From contig NZ_JQMV01000003.1 of assembly GCF_000744885.1 (NCBI RefSeq), forward strand, positions 806,001 to 870,000: a stretch of DNA of 64,000 bases. The letters are read 5' to 3'. The position numbers and the translations under genes were made by a program. This DNA is from Thermus amyloliquefaciens (lineage in GTDB: Bacteria > Deinococcota > Deinococci > Deinococcales > Thermaceae). Every line of letters starts with the position of its first letter. Positions within the stretch are counted from its first letter, which is position 1. Below the pieces are notes generated by a model. It saw only the letters and a list, made by a program, of their open reading frames with translations. It was not told the origin of the DNA and ran no database searches. This document shows, one piece after another, positions 1 through 7,780 of this stretch.

Positions 1-86
1 TGTGCCCGATTAGCTATCCAAAGCGCCTAGGGCCGTATATGCCAACTTGGGGTGCGCCGGATGTGGACCGGCAGAGGACCCAGCCC

Positions 87-419
87 CTAGCCTCCATCCA
101 TCTGGAGGCGGCCATAGAGAAGGTAGAGGTGGGAGGGGGAAAAGGCCCTGGGTACGGGGGGTTGGGCCTCCCGGTTCTGGGGTTTGAGGGGGAGATGGGG
201 GGGGCGGGTGGGGACCTGAGCCAAGGGGATGGCCCCGCTCCCCTGCCGCTCCTCCTTCAGAACCCAGGCGGGTTCCTTGGCATGGAGCCCGGCTTCCCCC
301 TTTACCCTCCCCGGGGGGATTGGGGCCGGACCCTGGAGGGCAAGGGCCAGGAGGGCCAGGACAAGGCCCCACCTCCCCCGGATACCCCCCAGATACCCCA
401 AGGAGGGGCTAAGGGCCAT
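87..419 (-). CDS. small exported or membrane-anchored hypothetical protein downstream of infB
   Basis: This 110-residue ORF has no family I recognise. I chose the ATG at 419 over the one at 446 because a near-perfect Shine-Dalgarno AGGAGGTG lies 4 bases before it. Residues about 16-31 form a hydrophobic stretch (LVLALLALALQG) preceded by arginines, so an N-terminal signal peptide or anchor is likely; the rest is proline-rich with no cysteines. It starts 48 bases after the infB stop on the same strand, so it is probably the last gene of the rimP-nusA-infB operon. Third-position G+C resembles real Thermus genes. Overlapping ORFs in other frames look like shadows. It could still be a chance ORF. 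Confidence 0.5.
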   Translation of the reverse strand: MALSPSLGYLGGIRGRWGLVLALLALALQGPAPIPPGRVKGEAGLHAKEPAWVLKEERQGSGAIPLAQVPTRPPHLPLKPQNREAQPPVPRAFSPSHLYLLYGRLQMDGG

Positions 420-466
420 GGGGCACCTCCTGGGGTAAGGCCACAAGACCCACCGCAGAGAACCCC

Positions 467-2182
467 CTACGCCGGCACCTCCACCACCTGGAACACCTCG
501 ATGACATCTCCTTCCTGGAAGCTGTCAAACCCCTCCAGGCCGATGCCGCACTCGTAACCCTGGGCCACCTCCCGCACGTCCTCCTTGAAGCGCTTGAGGC
601 TGGCCATCTTGCCCTTCCAGATCTCCTCGCCCCGGCGCAAAACCCTTACCTCGGCGCCCCGCACCACCTTGCCCTGGGTGACCATGCATCCCGCCACCTG
701 TTTGCCCCCGGGCAGGCGGAAGATGGCCCGAACCTCGGCCCGGCCCAGAACCTCCTCCTTGAATACGGGCTCCTTCTGCCCCTTGACCATGGCCCGCACC
801 TCGTCGATGAGGTCGTAGATGATGCGGAAGGTCTTGAGGAGCACCCCCTTCTGCTCCGCTGCCTTTTTCACCGAGCCCGGGGGGTTCACCCCGAAGGCCA
901 GGATGGCGGCGCCCGCCGTCTGCGCCAGGAGGACATCGGACTCGGTAGGGGCCCCCACCTGGGCCAGGAGGACGTTGATCTTCACCTCCTCGGTGCTTTC
1001 CTTGGCCAGGATGTGCTGGATGGCCTCCAGGGAGCCCTGGGTATCCGCCCGCAGGATCAGGTTCACCTCCTTCTTCCCCTCCTCCTGGAGGGCGCGCAGG
1101 AGGTCCGCCATGGTCTTGGGGCGGCGCTCCCGCTCCGCTTCCTCCCGGGCCCTTCGCTCCTCCTTGCGCTCCTCAGTGATCTCTTTGGCCGCCTCGAGGT
1201 CCGGCACCCACTCCACCACATCCCCCGCATGGGGAAGCTCCTGGAAGCCCAAAACCTGCACGGCGCTCCCCGGGCCCGCCTCCTTGCGCTGGTTGCCGTC
1301 GGCGTCCATCATGGCCCGGATGCGGCCGTACACTTCGCCGGCCACCACGTAATCCCCCACCCGGAAGGTGCCCTCCTGGACCAGCATGTTGGCGATGATC
1401 CCCGCCTGCTTGTCCAGCCGGGACTCGAGGATAACCCCCCTGGGTTCGGCGTTCGGGTCGGCCCGGTAGTCCTCCAGCTCGGCGATGAGGAGGATCATCT
1501 CCAAGAGGTCCTGGACCCCCTGGCCGGTCTTGGCGCTGATGGGCACCACGATGGCCTCCCCGCCGTACTCCTCGGGCACGAAACCCCGCTCCATCAGCTG
1601 CCGCTTGACCCGGTCGGGGTTGGCCTGGGGCAGGTCCATCTTGTTCAGGGCGAAGATGATCCTGGCCCCGGCGGCCTTGGCGTGGGCGATGGCCTCGTCC
1701 GTCTGGGGCATGATCCCGTCGTCGGCGGCGATGACGATGACGGCGATGTCCGCCACCTTGGCCCCCCGCTGCCGGATGGTGGTGAAGGCCTCGTGCCCCG
1801 GGGTGTCGATGAAGACCACGGTGCCCTGGGGGGTTTTCACCTCAAAGGCGCCCACGTGCTGGGTGATCCCCCCGGCTTCCTTTTCGGCCATGCGGCTTTT
1901 TCGCAAATAGTCCAGCAGGGTGGTCTTCCCGTGGTCCACGTGGCCCATGATGACCACCACGGGAGGCCTTCTGGGGAGGGCTTTCCTGCGCTTTTCCTCC
2001 TCCAGTTTTTCCTGCAGGCCCCGTTGCTCCTTGACCAGCTCCCGCACCGCCTCCGCATCCTCCTCGGAAAGGGTGGAGGCGTGGGACTTGTAGGGAACCC
2101 CCATCTGGTCCAGGAGTTCCAGAAGCTCCTCGTTGGTCATGCCCAGCTCTTTAGCCAGCTGGTAGATGCGTATTTTGGCCAT
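467..2182 (-). CDS. infB: translation initiation factor IF-2
   Basis: IF-2 is the GTPase that places initiator fMet-tRNA on the 30S subunit and promotes 50S joining. The 571-residue protein has the short N-terminal IF2_N helix bundle (MAKIRIYQLAKELGMTNEEL), then the G domain near residues 75-245 with P-loop GHVDHGKTTLL, switch II DTPGHEAF and NKMD specificity motif, followed by the beta-barrel domains and the C-terminal fMet-tRNA-binding domain. It lacks the long N-terminal extension of enterobacterial IF-2, as is usual for Thermus. SD AGGAGG precedes the ATG. Its start overlaps the end of ylxR by 32 bases, so translational coupling is likely. Confidence 0.97.
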   Translation of the reverse strand: MAKIRIYQLAKELGMTNEELLELLDQMGVPYKSHASTLSEEDAEAVRELVKEQRGLQEKLEEEKRRKALPRRPPVVVIMGHVDHGKTTLLDYLRKSRMAEKEAGGITQHVGAFEVKTPQGTVVFIDTPGHEAFTTIRQRGAKVADIAVIVIAADDGIMPQTDEAIAHAKAAGARIIFALNKMDLPQANPDRVKRQLMERGFVPEEYGGEAIVVPISAKTGQGVQDLLEMILLIAELEDYRADPNAEPRGVILESRLDKQAGIIANMLVQEGTFRVGDYVVAGEVYGRIRAMMDADGNQRKEAGPGSAVQVLGFQELPHAGDVVEWVPDLEAAKEITEERKEERRAREEAERERRPKTMADLLRALQEEGKKEVNLILRADTQGSLEAIQHILAKESTEEVKINVLLAQVGAPTESDVLLAQTAGAAILAFGVNPPGSVKKAAEQKGVLLKTFRIIYDLIDEVRAMVKGQKEPVFKEEVLGRAEVRAIFRLPGGKQVAGCMVTQGKVVRGAEVRVLRRGEEIWKGKMASLKRFKEDVREVAQGYECGIGLEGFDSFQEGDVIEVFQVVEVPA

Positions 2183-2429
2183 CCGTACCTCCTAAAAGGG
2201 CGATGAGCGCTTCCGATAAGGCCTTCGCCCGGCCCCCGGCAAAGCGCCTGAGTTTCTTTTCCGTCCAGCACTCGGGGTTGTCGGGGCAGACATAGGCCCC
2301 CCTGCCCGGCAGCTTCCCCGTGGGATCCAGGCGAAACCCCTCCGGCATGATTAGGATCCGCAAAAGCTCCCCCTTGGGCCGCCTCCTGCGGCAGGCCACG
2401 CACATGCGGATGGGGAGGTGTTGCGCCAT
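2151..2429 (-). CDS. ylxR: YlxR-family (DUF448) RNA-binding protein
   Basis: A 92-residue YlxR/DUF448 protein, a small basic fold found between nusA and infB in most bacteria and linked to RNA binding or nucleoid and RNase P regulation in some species. The family signature is clear: RMCVACRRRRPKGELLRI near the N terminus, then GRGAYVCPDNPECW and a basic ARG-rich helix. The ATG overlaps the nusA stop by one base (TAATG), and the C terminus overlaps the infB start, so the three genes are translated as a coupled unit. Its precise role in Thermus is not known. Confidence 0.9.
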   Translation of the reverse strand: MAQHLPIRMCVACRRRRPKGELLRILIMPEGFRLDPTGKLPGRGAYVCPDNPECWTEKKLRRFAGGRAKALSEALIALLGGTDGQNTHLPAG

Positions 2430-3592
2430 TACTCGGAAAGATTGCGGAAGAGTTTCTCAAACTCCTCCTTGGCCCGGCTGGTGGTTTCGGCTTCCTCCTG
2501 GGCGGCCTTGCGGATGGCCTCGTCCAGGTCGGAGATCTCCGCCTCCTCAAAGTGGATCTCGTACCCCGTGAGCTTGGAGGCCAGGCGGACGTTCTGCCCC
2601 CCGGTGCCGATGGCCAGGGAGTGCTGGTCCTTGGTCACCTTGACCCGGGCCTTCTGCCCCTCCGGCTCCAGCTCAATGGAGCCCACCTGGGCGGGGGAGA
2701 GGGCGTTCCTTATGAACTCCTTGGGGTCCTTGGCCCAGAGGATGATGTCCACCTTTTCCCGGCCCAGCTCGGCGGAAACCGCCTGGATGCGTTGCCCCTT
2801 GTGGCCGATGCAGGCCCCGATGGGGTCCACGTTGGGGTTGTGGGTCATCACCGCCACCTTGCTGCGGCGGCCGGGTTCGCGGGCGATGGCCTTGATCTCC
2901 ACGATGCCCTCGGCGATCTCGGGGACCTCCTGCTTCAAGAGGTGTTCCAGCAGCTTCTCATGGGCCCGGCTCACGATCAGGGAGGGGCCTTTGGCGGAGC
3001 GGTCCACCTTTTTCAGGTACACCTTGAGGCGCTGGCCGGGGTAGTAGCGCTCGGTGGGGATCTGCTCGCTCTTGGGGAGGTAGGCCTCTCCCCGGCCCAG
3101 CTCCACGAAGACGTTGCCCCGGTTGTCCACCCGGGCCACCACCCCCGTGAGGACCTGGCCCTCCTTGTCCTTGTACTCGTTGTAGATGCGGTTGCGCTCG
3201 GACTCCTTGAGGCGCTGGGTGAGGATCTGCCGCAGGTCCTGGATGGCCATGCGGGAGAGGCCCTCGGGGTCGATGGGGAACTCCATCTCGTCCCCCACCT
3301 GGACCTCGGGGTCGTACTGGAGGGCCTCGGAGAGGGCGATCTCCTTATCGGGGTCCTCCACCTTCTCCACCACGCGGCGGACCTCCACCATCTCGATGCG
3401 CCCGGTCTGGGGATCGATGTACACGTCCACCTCCGGGCCCTTGCCCGCCTCGATCTCCTCCTTGCGGTAACCCTTCTGCCGCTTGATGTAGGCCTTGCGC
3501 AAGGCTTCCTTGAAGGCCTCGAGGACCTCCTCGGTGGTAACCCCCCGCTCCAAGGCCAGATGCTGCATGGCGTCTATGAATTCCCGGTTCAT
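2429..3592 (-). CDS. nusA: transcription termination/antitermination factor NusA
   Basis: NusA binds RNA polymerase and modulates pausing, intrinsic termination and antitermination. The 387 residues carry the N-terminal RNAP-binding domain (about 1-125, starting MNREFIDAMQHLALERG), an S1 domain near 135-200 (GQVLTGVVARVDNRGNVFVE), and two KH domains with GACIGHKGQRIQ and the second KH GTGGQNVRLASKLTG. The C-terminal acidic repeats of E. coli NusA are absent, as in most non-gammaproteobacteria. It lies 12 bases downstream of rimP and shares one base with ylxR. Confidence 0.97.
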   Translation of the reverse strand: MNREFIDAMQHLALERGVTTEEVLEAFKEALRKAYIKRQKGYRKEEIEAGKGPEVDVYIDPQTGRIEMVEVRRVVEKVEDPDKEIALSEALQYDPEVQVGDEMEFPIDPEGLSRMAIQDLRQILTQRLKESERNRIYNEYKDKEGQVLTGVVARVDNRGNVFVELGRGEAYLPKSEQIPTERYYPGQRLKVYLKKVDRSAKGPSLIVSRAHEKLLEHLLKQEVPEIAEGIVEIKAIAREPGRRSKVAVMTHNPNVDPIGACIGHKGQRIQAVSAELGREKVDIILWAKDPKEFIRNALSPAQVGSIELEPEGQKARVKVTKDQHSLAIGTGGQNVRLASKLTGYEIHFEEAEISDLDEAIRKAAQEEAETTSRAKEEFEKLFRNLSE

Positions 3593-3604
3593 GCTTCCCC
3601 CTTT

Positions 3605-4030
3605 TTATCTTGGCTCCTCGGGCCACTCGGCGAGGTTGGCGCGGAAGGTGCCGATCCTCAGGCGCTTTTCCTCCTGGCCTACCTGGAAGACCACCTCGTC
3701 CCCTTCCACCCGCAGGATCCGCCCCGTGAAGCCCTCGGGCCCCGGCACCTTGGCCTTGAGGCCTTGGAAGCGCTCAAAGTGCCGGCGGGTGAAAAGGGGG
3801 CGCTTGGGGCCGGGGGACTCCACCAAAAGGCGGTAGCTTCCCGGGATGGGGTCTTCCCGGTCCAAGACGGCCTCGATGGCCCGGCTGGCCTGTTCCAGGT
3901 CGGCCACGCGGATGGGCCTCTCGTCCTTCCGCTCCAGGCGGACCAGGACCTCCCCGGGGGCTTCCCTCACCTCCAGGACCTCGAGGCCCAAGGGCTCTAC
4001 CGCTTCCTCCACCAACCGCCAAAGGTCCAC
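3605..4030 (-). CDS. rimP: ribosome maturation factor RimP
   Basis: RimP assists 30S assembly, notably incorporation of the uS12/uS5 region. The 141-residue protein shows the N-terminal ferredoxin-like domain (WRLVEEAVEPLGLEVLEVRE), the family motif around YRLLVESPGPKRPLFTRRHFERF and a C-terminal small barrel (GRILRVEGDEVVFQVG). Two in-frame GTG codons are possible, at 4036 and 4030; the one at 4030 has GGAGG five bases upstream and is preferred. It is the first gene of the rimP-nusA-ylxR-infB operon, the usual order, and is transcribed divergently from ssrA. Confidence 0.93.
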   Translation of the reverse strand: MDLWRLVEEAVEPLGLEVLEVREAPGEVLVRLERKDERPIRVADLEQASRAIEAVLDREDPIPGSYRLLVESPGPKRPLFTRRHFERFQGLKAKVPGPEGFTGRILRVEGDEVVFQVGQEEKRLRIGTFRANLAEWPEEPR

Positions 4031-4106
4031 AGGCACCTCCCCAACCTCCCTTCACAAAGGAAGGGTGGGCTTACACCCACCCCCCTCCCTTGGGAGCACT
4101 GCGCCT

Positions 4107-4136
4107 AGTTTACACCCAAAACCCCCTTGACTACAA
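4107..4136 (-). promoter_or_regulatory. candidate promoter of the rimP-nusA-infB operon
   Basis: On the minus strand, TTGTAG (4131-4136) is followed by an 18-base spacer and TAAACT (4107-4112). Transcription would start about 70 bases before rimP. Its -35 box overlaps that of the ssrA promoter running the other way. Confidence 0.5.
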
Positions 4137-4156
4137 CCCCTTTAGCCTGGTACACT
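4127..4156 (+). promoter_or_regulatory. promoter of ssrA
   Basis: TTGACT (4127-4132), an 18-base spacer and TACACT (4151-4156) form a good sigma-70 type promoter. The predicted start is near 4163, about 27 bases before the mature tmRNA 5' end, leaving a short leader for RNase P removal. Confidence 0.75.
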
Positions 4157-4189
4157 CAAGCTTGCCGGTCCGATCCCGGTCAGGTACAT

Positions 4190-4535
4190 GGGGGTGAACG
4201 GTCTCGACGGGGGTCGCCGAGGGCAGGTGGCGTGCCGAGGTGCGGGTGGCCTCGTAAAAACCCGCAAACGAATAAAGGCCAACAAGCCTGCTTACGCGCT
4301 CGCGGCTTAGACCCGCGACCCCGCCCGGAAGCCCTGCCGGGGGCTCACGGTAGCGGGGACACAAACCCGGCTAGCCTTGGCTAGGCCCCGTAACCCAAGG
4401 CGAAAGTAAGCGGGGCTCGCTCCTGGCCGCCTGTCCGTGGGCTAAGCCAGGAGGACACCCAAAACACGGACTACGCACGTAGAAGCCTGCCGTAGGGACT
4501 TTCGGACGGGGGTTCAACTCCCCCCACCTCCACCA
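4190..4535 (+). ncRNA. ssrA: transfer-messenger RNA (tmRNA)
   Basis: This RNA rescues stalled ribosomes by trans-translation. The tRNA-like ends pair: GGGGGUG at 4190-4196 with CACCUCC before the encoded ACCA ending at 4535, and the T-arm GGGGGTTCAACTCCCCC lies just upstream. The tag-coding frame runs from the resume codon GCC at 4278 to TAG at 4310 and encodes ANKPAYALAA, which together with the tRNA-borne alanine gives a typical degradation tag ending in ALAA. Flanking segments match Thermus tmRNA, including the pseudoknot-rich GACACAAACCCGGCTAG region. At 346 bases the length is normal. Confidence 0.97.
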
Positions 4536-4541
4536 AAGGGC

Positions 4542-4573
4542 ATAGGGGCCTGCAAAGGCCCCTATTTGCTTTT
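4542..4573 (+). terminator. rho-independent terminator of ssrA
   Basis: ATAGGGGCC (4542-4550) pairs with GGCCCCTAT (4557-4565) around a TGCAAA loop and is followed by TTGCTTTTG. It begins six bases after the tmRNA 3' end. Confidence 0.85.
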
Positions 4574-4717
4574 GTCCCCATGGGGCAGGGTGGCTGGATG
4601 CCTGAAGGGATGGGGGTTAAGGAGGCCCAGGGGGGCCAGAAGGGCGCCCTAAGGGTAGCCCACTTCCAGCTTTTGCCCTTCCCTCGGGTGTAAAGTGGGG
4701 TTGGGTGCCACCTGGCA

Positions 4718-4834
4718 CCTCCTTCGGGGCGGGGTGGAAGTCCCCACCGGCGGTGAAAGCCCGCGAAGCCCCCATGGGGCCCGACCCGGTGGAATTCCGG
4801 GGCCGACGGTGAAAGTCCGGATGGGAGAAGGAGG
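4718..4834 (+). promoter_or_regulatory. FMN riboswitch (RFN element)
   Basis: The conserved RFN blocks are present in order: GGGGCGGGGTGGAAGTCCCC at the start, ACCGGCGGT with AGCCCGCGA, then GACCCGGTGGAATTCCGG and GCCGACGGTGAAAGTCCGGATG with GAGAAGG. The closing stem P1 pairs CCTCCTTC (4718-4725) with GAAGGAGG (4827-4834). That 3' strand is itself the Shine-Dalgarno for ribD, so ligand-stabilised P1 would hide it; this suggests translational control by FMN. A -10-like TAAAGT at 4691-4696 may be the promoter, but no good -35 box is evident. Confidence 0.95.
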
Positions 4835-4838
4835 GCCT

Positions 4839-5972
4839 TTGCGAGAGCTGGACGAACGGTTCCTGCGGAGGGCGCTACAGCTGGCCGAGAGGGCTCGAGG
4901 CCACACCCACCCCAACCCCCTGGTGGGGGCGGTGCTGGTGCGGGAGGGCCGCATCGTGGGGGAGGGGTACCACCCCAAGGCCGGGGAGCCCCATGCCGAG
5001 GTCTTTGCCCTCCGTCAGGCTGGGCCCTTGGCCCAAGGGGCCACCGCCTACGTATCCCTGGAGCCCTGCAACCACTTTGGCCGCACCCCCCCTTGCTCCT
5101 TGGCCCTTCTGCAGGCGGGGGTGGCCCGGGTGGTGGTGGCGGCCCGGGATACGCATCCCTTGGCCCAAGGAGGCCTGGAGCGGCTTAGGGCCGCGGGGGT
5201 GGCGGTGGAGGCCGGGCTTTTGGAGCGGGAGGCCCGGGAGCAGAACGAGGTCTTCTTCCACGCCCACAAGGCCGGCCGGCCCTTCGTCCTCCTCAAGTCC
5301 GCCCTCACCCTGGACGGCAAGGTGGCGGCGCTTTCTGGCGATGCCCGCTGGGTTTCCTCGGAGGAAAGCCGCCGGGTGGCCCAGGCCTACCGCCAGGGGC
5401 TTCCCGCGGTGATGGTGGGGGTGGGGACGGTGCTAAGGGACGATCCTTGGCTCACCGTGCGGGAGCCCGACTTCAGGCCCTTTCCCCTCATGCTGGAGCC
5501 CCCGCCCCTCCGGGACCCGGTGAAGGTGGTCCTGGACACGGAAGCCCGCACCCCGCCCCATGCCCGCCTCTTCCAGCCGGGGCCCCGGGGGGAGCCCGCC
5601 CGGGTTTACGTGCTGGTGGGCCAAGGGGCGCCCGGGGAGCGGCTTAGGGCCCTGGAGGCCGCGGGGGCCAGGGTGGTGGAGCTTCCCCGGGAGGGGGGGA
5701 GGGTGAGCCTCGAGGGGGCCCTGGCCTTTTTGCTGGAGGAGGGCCTGGACGGGGTGCTCTTGGAGGGGGGGCCGAGGCTGGCTGGGGCCTTTTGGCAAAG
5801 GGGTTGGGTGGACAAGCTGGCCCTTTTCCTGGCCCCCAAGCTCTTGGGGGAGGGAAGGGGGCTGATGGAGGGGTTTGCCCCCGAGCGCATGGCCGAGGCC
5901 AAGGGGCTTAGGCTGGCGCGCAAGGAGTGGATAGGGGAAGACCTTTGGCTGGAGGCTTATCCGGAGGGCTGA
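4839..5972 (+). CDS. ribD: bifunctional riboflavin biosynthesis deaminase/reductase RibD
   Basis: RibD deaminates the pyrimidine intermediate made from GTP and then reduces its ribosyl side chain. The N-terminal deaminase domain has the zinc motif PHAEVFAL with PCNHFGRTPPC; the C-terminal reductase domain begins near FVLLKSALTLDGKVA and includes ARWVSSEESRR and GVGTVLRDDPWLT. I place the start at TTG 4839, giving 377 residues beginning RELDERF after the initiator, because an in-frame ATG at 4821 lies inside the riboswitch and the SD AAGGAGG ends at 4834. The stop overlaps the ribE ATG by one base. Confidence 0.93.
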   Translation: MRELDERFLRRALQLAERARGHTHPNPLVGAVLVREGRIVGEGYHPKAGEPHAEVFALRQAGPLAQGATAYVSLEPCNHFGRTPPCSLALLQAGVARVVVAARDTHPLAQGGLERLRAAGVAVEAGLLEREAREQNEVFFHAHKAGRPFVLLKSALTLDGKVAALSGDARWVSSEESRRVAQAYRQGLPAVMVGVGTVLRDDPWLTVREPDFRPFPLMLEPPPLRDPVKVVLDTEARTPPHARLFQPGPRGEPARVYVLVGQGAPGERLRALEAAGARVVELPREGGRVSLEGALAFLLEEGLDGVLLEGGPRLAGAFWQRGWVDKLALFLAPKLLGEGRGLMEGFAPERMAEAKGLRLARKEWIGEDLWLEAYPEG

Positions 5973-6556
5973 TGTTCACGGGACTGGTGGAGGAAACCGG
6001 CGAGATCGTGGAGGTCAGGGAAGGCCCGTTCCTTAGGGTCAGGATCGCCGCCCAGGAGGTGCTTTCGGACCTTAAGGTGGGGGATTCCGTGGCGGTGGAC
6101 GGGGTCTGCCTCACCGCGGTGGCGGTGGACGGGGAGGGCTTCTGGGTGGAGCTGGCCCAGGAGACCCTGCGCCGCACCGCCCCCACCTGGCGCCCTGGGC
6201 ACCGGCCCAACCTGGAAAGGGCCCTTAAGGTGGGGGACCGGCTTGGGGGGCATTTCGTCACCGGGCATGTGGACGGGGTGGCGGAGGTGGTGGCCATCCG
6301 GGAGGCCCCGGGGGCCGTGGACTACCACTTCCGACCCCCGCGGGAACTCTCCCGCTACATCGCGGAGAAGGGGAGCGTGGCCCTAAACGGGGTTTCCCTC
6401 ACGGTGGCGGGGCTAGAGGGGGAGGCCTTTTTTGTCACCCTCATCCCCCACACCCTGCGGGTCACCAACCTGGGGGGCCTGAGGGTGGGGGATGGGGTGA
6501 ACCTGGAGGTGGACCTCATCGCCCGTTACCTGGAACGGCTCATGAAGGGGGAATGA
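5972..6556 (+). CDS. ribE: riboflavin synthase alpha subunit
   Basis: Riboflavin synthase dismutates two molecules of 6,7-dimethyl-8-ribityllumazine to riboflavin. The 194-residue protein starts with the invariant MFTGLVEETGEI and shows the two internal lumazine-binding repeats: VGDSVAVDGVCLTAV with a first GHFVTGHVDG, and KGSVALNGVSLTVA in the second half. The ATG overlaps the ribD stop as TGATG, and the stop overlaps the ribBA ATG, so the operon is translationally coupled. It is also called ribC in some nomenclatures. Confidence 0.96.
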   Translation: MFTGLVEETGEIVEVREGPFLRVRIAAQEVLSDLKVGDSVAVDGVCLTAVAVDGEGFWVELAQETLRRTAPTWRPGHRPNLERALKVGDRLGGHFVTGHVDGVAEVVAIREAPGAVDYHFRPPRELSRYIAEKGSVALNGVSLTVAGLEGEAFFVTLIPHTLRVTNLGGLRVGDGVNLEVDLIARYLERLMKGE

Positions 6557-7755
6557 TGGAGGGTTTGGCCAGCGTTCAGGAACTCATGGAGGAACTCCGC
6601 CAAGGCCGCCCGGTGATCCTGGTGGACGACGAGGACCGGGAAAACGAGGGCGACCTGATCATGGCGGCGGAGCACGTGACCCCGGAGTGGGTGAACTTCA
6701 TGCTCAAGGAGTGCCGGGGCCTCCTTTGCGTGGCCTTGACGGAGGAGCGGGCCAAGGCCCTGGACCTTCCCCTCATGGTGGAGAAAAACCAGGATCCCCA
6801 GGGGACCCGCTTCACCGTGAGCGTGGATGCCCGGGGAACCACCACGGGGATTTCCGCCTTTGAGCGGGCGGCCACGGTTAGGCTCCTGGCTGACCCCGAG
6901 GCCACGGCCCAGGACTTCCGCCGTCCCGGGCACGTCTTTCCCCTGGTGGCCCGGCCGGGGGGGGTTCTGCGGCGGGCCGGGCATACCGAGGCCACGGTGG
7001 ACCTCCTGCGCCTGGCGGGGCTCACCCCGGTGGGGAGCCTCATCGAGATCCTCAAGGAGGACGGCACCATGGCCCGCCTGCCGGACCTTTTGGACTTTGC
7101 CCGGAAGCGGGGCCTCAAGGTGGGTACCATCGCCGACCTGATCCGCTACCGCCTGGAGAAGGGGGACCTTTACGTGAAACGGGAGGCGGAGGCCCTTTTG
7201 CCCACCCGGTTTGGCGAGTTCCGCATCCTGGGCTACCGGGATAGCCTTACCGGGGAGGAGCACGCCGCCTTGGTCATGGGCCACTGGGACCCTGAGGAGC
7301 CCATTTTGGTGCGCATGCACTCCGAGTGCCTCACCGGGGACGCCCTGCACTCCTTAAGGTGCGACTGCGGCTTCCAACGGGACCTGGCCCTGGAGCGCAT
7401 CGCCCAGGAGGGGAAAGGGGTTCTGGTCTACCTGAGGCAGGAGGGGCGGGGTATCGGCCTCGTCAACAAGATCCGGGCCTACCACCTGCAGGACCAGGGC
7501 CTGGACACGGTGGAGGCCAACCTGGCCTTGGGTTTTCCCCCGGACCTAAGGGACTACGGGGTGGGGGCCCAGATCCTCTACGACCTGGGGGTGCGGAAGA
7601 TGCGCCTTCTCACCAACAACCCGCGCAAGGTGAAGGCCCTTTCCGGCTTCGGCATTGAGATCGTGGAGCGCATCCCCTTGCGGGCAGGGGATAACCCCCA
7701 TAACGAGCGCTACCTCCAGGCCAAGAAGGAGAAGCTGGGCCACTGGATGGACTGA
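6553..7755 (+). CDS. ribBA: bifunctional 3,4-dihydroxy-2-butanone-4-phosphate synthase / GTP cyclohydrolase II
   Basis: The fusion makes both precursors of riboflavin from ribulose 5-phosphate and GTP. The DHBP synthase half (about 1-200) has DDEDRENEGDLI, GTTTGISAFER and the RAGHTEATVDL motif. The GTP cyclohydrolase II half has VRMHSECLTGDALHSLRC with the CDC zinc ligands, YLRQEGRGIGL and LLTNNPRKV. Both active sites look complete, so both reactions are likely carried out. Length is 400 residues. The gene ends the rib operon; the expected lumazine synthase gene ribH does not follow. Confidence 0.96.
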   Translation: MMEGLASVQELMEELRQGRPVILVDDEDRENEGDLIMAAEHVTPEWVNFMLKECRGLLCVALTEERAKALDLPLMVEKNQDPQGTRFTVSVDARGTTTGISAFERAATVRLLADPEATAQDFRRPGHVFPLVARPGGVLRRAGHTEATVDLLRLAGLTPVGSLIEILKEDGTMARLPDLLDFARKRGLKVGTIADLIRYRLEKGDLYVKREAEALLPTRFGEFRILGYRDSLTGEEHAALVMGHWDPEEPILVRMHSECLTGDALHSLRCDCGFQRDLALERIAQEGKGVLVYLRQEGRGIGLVNKIRAYHLQDQGLDTVEANLALGFPPDLRDYGVGAQILYDLGVRKMRLLTNNPRKVKALSGFGIEIVERIPLRAGDNPHNERYLQAKKEKLGHWMD

Positions 7756-7768
7756 GGCCCCACCCAAG

Positions 7769-7774
7769 TAGGAT
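7769..7774 (+). promoter_or_regulatory. -10 box of a likely leaderless promoter for the VWA gene
   Basis: TAGGAT ends six bases before the ATG at 7781. That spacing puts the transcription start at or next to the start codon. No clear -35 box is visible and there is no strong SD. Confidence 0.4.
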
Positions 7775-7780
7775 GGGTGT

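Noticed and set aside
39..557. Long plus-strand ORF over the infB 3' end
   Set aside because: Its right part is antisense to the infB C terminus and its sequence is proline/glycine-rich with no motif; typical high-G+C shadow.
1013..2206. 397-residue plus-strand ORF opposite infB
   Set aside because: Histidine- and valine-rich antisense frame of a well-supported gene; no homology signal and no SD.
4131..4384. ORFs across the ssrA region on both strands
   Set aside because: They lie within the tmRNA gene, whose structure and tag fully explain the sequence.
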